Shown piece after piece: positions 6,001 to 7,137 of a stretch of DNA of 7,137 nt. Position 1 is the stretch's first letter; each line of letters begins with the position of its first letter. Both the position numbers and the translations under genes were made by a program. The notes under the pieces are model-generated. The model worked only from the letters and a program-made list of their open reading frames with translations, was not told where the DNA came from and searched no databases. The DNA lies in contig JAFGRZ010000221.1 of the NCBI GenBank assembly GCA_016934895.1, positions 1 through 7,137 on the forward strand. The letters run 5' to 3'. The DNA comes from Candidatus Aminicenantota bacterium (GTDB lineage Bacteria > Acidobacteriota > Aminicenantia > Aminicenantales > UBA8522).

Positions 6001-7137
6001 GATGTCGAAAGCCAGCCGCCTGAAAAGCGGCGGGAGCTCGACGTCTTGGGCGAGGCGGGGCCGGCGCTTGAGATAGCGGTAGAACTCGGATTGGACATTG
6101 AACGGCTCGACGTACTGGGCCGCCTGGATGGTTACGACTCCGCCGAGAGTCGGCCTTTCGTCCTGGAGAACGAACCGGAGCGCGAAATCCGCTTCGGCGA
6201 AGAAGCCCTTTGGGTAACGCACGAAGATATCCTCTCCGCTGATCTGGAGATCGGAATTTTTCAAGGAGAGGCCGTCGAAAACGAGACTCCCCTCAGCCCT
6301 GACTTTCCCATCGTTGAGCAACCCGTTGAGCTCTTCGACTTCCAGGCGGTTCTGTTGGAGAAGCAGGCGGCCGTTCAACCGGCTGAGGCTGAGATTGAAT
6401 TCCGGCCCATCGAAGCCGGCGTCGCGAAGCTCGATGAACCCGGCCGCTTCCGGCCGGGTGAGGCTCCCGGTCAGACCGATTTCATAGGTGACGAGGCCTG
6501 ACAATCTCGCACCAGCGATGAATGCCTGGAGCATCTCCAGGTCGAGGTCTCCCTTCAAAGTCAGGTCGATCTCTTTCCCGCCGGTGAGATCCAGTGCTCC
6601 GGCGGCCTCAAACCTTTTTTCTCCGCCGGAAAGAGAGAAGCGTTCGAGGACAACCCGGTCTCTGTCGAAGAGAATCCGGGAGGGGGTTTCTTGAATAAGC
6701 TGAAGCCCGGGGAGATCAATCTCGAAGCGGCTGAACTCGGCCCGAATCCGGGGAGCGGAAATGGAACCTGTAAGCAGCGCTTCAAAGTCAAACCGGCCCT
6801 CCCCGGCCACCTGGGGGAAGAGCCCGGCCAGTGAGCCGAGGTCAAAAGCGGCGCCGACAGTGAGCCCCATTCCCGTTTCGTCCTGCCAAGGAAGAGAACC
6901 TTCCGCCCAGAGCCGGTTTCCCCTTTCCTCGAGAAGGAAATCTCTGATGATCAGCCCTTCGCGCCCGTAGGAGATGGAAAACTCCCGGCTGCCGGCGAGC
7001 CGGAAATCTTTTGTGCCGAGGCTGAAGGCGCGGACCCGAAGATCCAGGGTCAGGTTTTCCGCCGGGTTTCCGAGATCGGCCGAAATATCGGCCCGGCCGG
7101 AGGCCGTCCCGGTGATGCCCGGCGGAGGCGCGGACGC
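3070..7137 (-). CDS. TamB-Omp85 (TamA/BamA-like) fusion protein, 5' end outside window
   Basis: A single open frame of 1355 codons runs from the right edge to TAG at 3070-3072; its start lies beyond 7137, and the Met at 6870 is internal. Numbering from that Met: residues 1-185 are beta-rich AsmA/TamB-like repeats with recurring TGS-x-x-x-P words (34-40, 134-140); about 185-525 matches the TamB C-terminal (DUF490) domain, including FVNPGRIEPDVDVRAQT and SDPPLSEPDIISLLMTG; five predicted POTRA domains follow (about 543-617, 620-697, 698-780, 781-857, 861-941); about 942-1266 is the Omp85 barrel with the loop-6 motif SIRGFGYNE (1159-1167) and a terminal Phe as in the BAM-recognised beta-signal. 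TamB and TamA normally act as two proteins in outer-membrane protein insertion and, for TamB, phospholipid transport between membranes. No Met and no signal peptide occurs at the junction, so the barrel can reach the outer membrane only as part of the whole chain. Codons TTA, CTA and TCA are nearly absent. The ATL gene follows by 6 nt. Confidence 0.93.
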   Translation of the reverse strand, partial: ASAPPPGITGTASGRADISADLGNPAENLTLDLRVRAFSLGTKDFRLAGSREFSISYGREGLIIRDFLLEERGNRLWAEGSLPWQDETGMGLTVGAAFDLGSLAGLFPQVAGEGRFDFEALLTGSISAPRIRAEFSRFEIDLPGLQLIQETPSRILFDRDRVVLERFSLSGGEKRFEAAGALDLTGGKEIDLTLKGDLDLEMLQAFIAGARLSGLVTYEIGLTGSLTRPEAAGFIELRDAGFDGPEFNLSLSRLNGRLLLQQNRLEVEELNGLLNDGKVRAEGSLVFDGLSLKNSDLQISGEDIFVRYPKGFFAEADFALRFVLQDERPTLGGVVTIQAAQYVEPFNVQSEFYRYLKRRPRLAQDVELPPLFRRLAFDIQVAIRDGIFIRNNLARAEVLGDLKLSGTPLQPALTGRLVVGEGGEIYFSQTTYRIEQGRVNFVNPGRIEPDVDVRAQTRVAGYDIQLLLSGTPDNFSAGLTSDPPLSEPDIISLLMTGKRLAYVSDDVLGAIGGRALSYLDDALTGKLENLAQQKLGLDSVTIDAGLVSSQENPEARLTVGQHITPELELILSQSLKNSQYTTVILNYNPRRDVNLRAAKHDDDSYRFDVQHEVRFGLPGKTVPLEGGKEDRGRLVRSLAVEGNLGLDERTVRRSLKLSPGKRFDIVGYHDDLDRLRRLYVKNDYLNHRISAKKEVVEGGMDLVYRIESGPKILIRYEGAEIPASLKRKVRALWAGEKLRSLAGDDVREEIRRHFCRRGYYETEVRQKESPGAGGERIVTFQVIQGIRYRKLEVDYRGVSSLSPGSLTGLLRKSGLLNEFFVNPEAVSRGLEGFYRQRGFLSARAGPPEIDFDRVNRTAHATFAVDEGPRFKVGRIEFRGNLGLGEDVLAETVRFRTGAVFTPGVFEASLDRLGEVYARRGYNEAEIEGESRLDEEKAVADLIFEIEADRQDIVGSIEVSGNEVTREWVVLRELDFGEGDVLDHYAVNRSRKRLYDLGIFSRVQFTVKPEGDEVEEDAGAERLNAVKVEVTELHPFSLRYGLQYDTETEFGVAGELVNRNVLGAARLAGASFNLNRYDKGAKAFFRSQYFLGKKINSEFFTFLNRRIMPGYTVDKKGVTLQQQVKFLQSWMLSYNYTFERDRVFDGAAVELDVPEGTVSVGRLNVTVSANTRDDVVNPSRGTFFSQSLDYAAPALGSEVRFWRYFGQSFFIRRAAGPVSYALGLRLGLGRGMGGDLPLSERFFAGGGTSIRGFGYNEVGPKSGESRIPLGGEALFILNQELRFPVYKTLGGVIFLDIGNVYARVEDFKPNDTRETAGVGLRLATPIVLLRVDWGFKLDRRPGESRSAVHFSIGQAF

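Noticed and set aside
2746..6501. Plus-strand 1251-codon open frame as a real gene
   Set aside because: It is in exact antisense register with two well-supported genes, and its protein has no domain, signal peptide or family resemblance. It is explained by rare TTA/CTA/TCA codons on the sense strand.
6868..6870. ATG at 6870 as the start of the TamB-Omp85 protein
   Set aside because: The same frame stays open for 89 more codons to the window edge with TamB-like beta-rich sequence, and no signal peptide or anchor follows this Met, so it is internal.

Overview
The window carries three protein-coding genes and one striking non-coding element. It suggests a Gram-negative (diderm) bacterium with GC-rich genes, because it encodes an outer-membrane Omp85 barrel with POTRA domains and a TamB-type periplasmic module. 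The style of the ABC permease (two MacB/FtsX modules, N-terminus with a short Arg/Lys stretch before the first membrane helix, C-terminal INPADCLRYE-like tail) is common in Acidobacteriota, Candidatus Aminicenantes and Bacteroidota. This placement is an inference from style and is not firm. No tRNA, rRNA, CRISPR array or complete insertion sequence was seen.

Layout. Bases 1-342 hold no convincing gene. The left edge (15-124) is more AT-rich and contains a perfect 26-bp inverted repeat (arms 21-46 and 75-100), followed by a 12-bp palindrome, both built around GGTGACA/TGTCACC and GGGGACA words. This looks like a REP/BIME-like or transposase-associated palindromic unit. Bases 343-2682 (+) encode a 779-residue ABC transporter permease with no ATPase beside it. 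Bases 2683-2703 are a 21-nt gap between convergent genes. Bases 3063-2704 (-) encode a small alkyltransferase-like (ATL) DNA-repair protein in which the reactive Cys of the PCHR motif is Trp. Bases 7137-3070 (-) encode a very long protein, open past the right edge, that joins a TamB C-terminal module to five predicted POTRA domains and an Omp85 beta-barrel in one reading frame.

How the genes relate. The TamB-Omp85 gene and the ATL gene are co-directional with 6 nt between them, so they are probably co-transcribed; a functional tie between them is not evident. The permease is convergent and probably independent. The main item of interest is the natural TamB-Omp85 fusion. In well-studied bacteria TamB (inner-membrane anchored, periplasm spanning) and TamA (outer-membrane barrel) are separate proteins that bind each other. 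Here one polypeptide would hold both, with five POTRA domains (the BamA number) rather than TamA's three.
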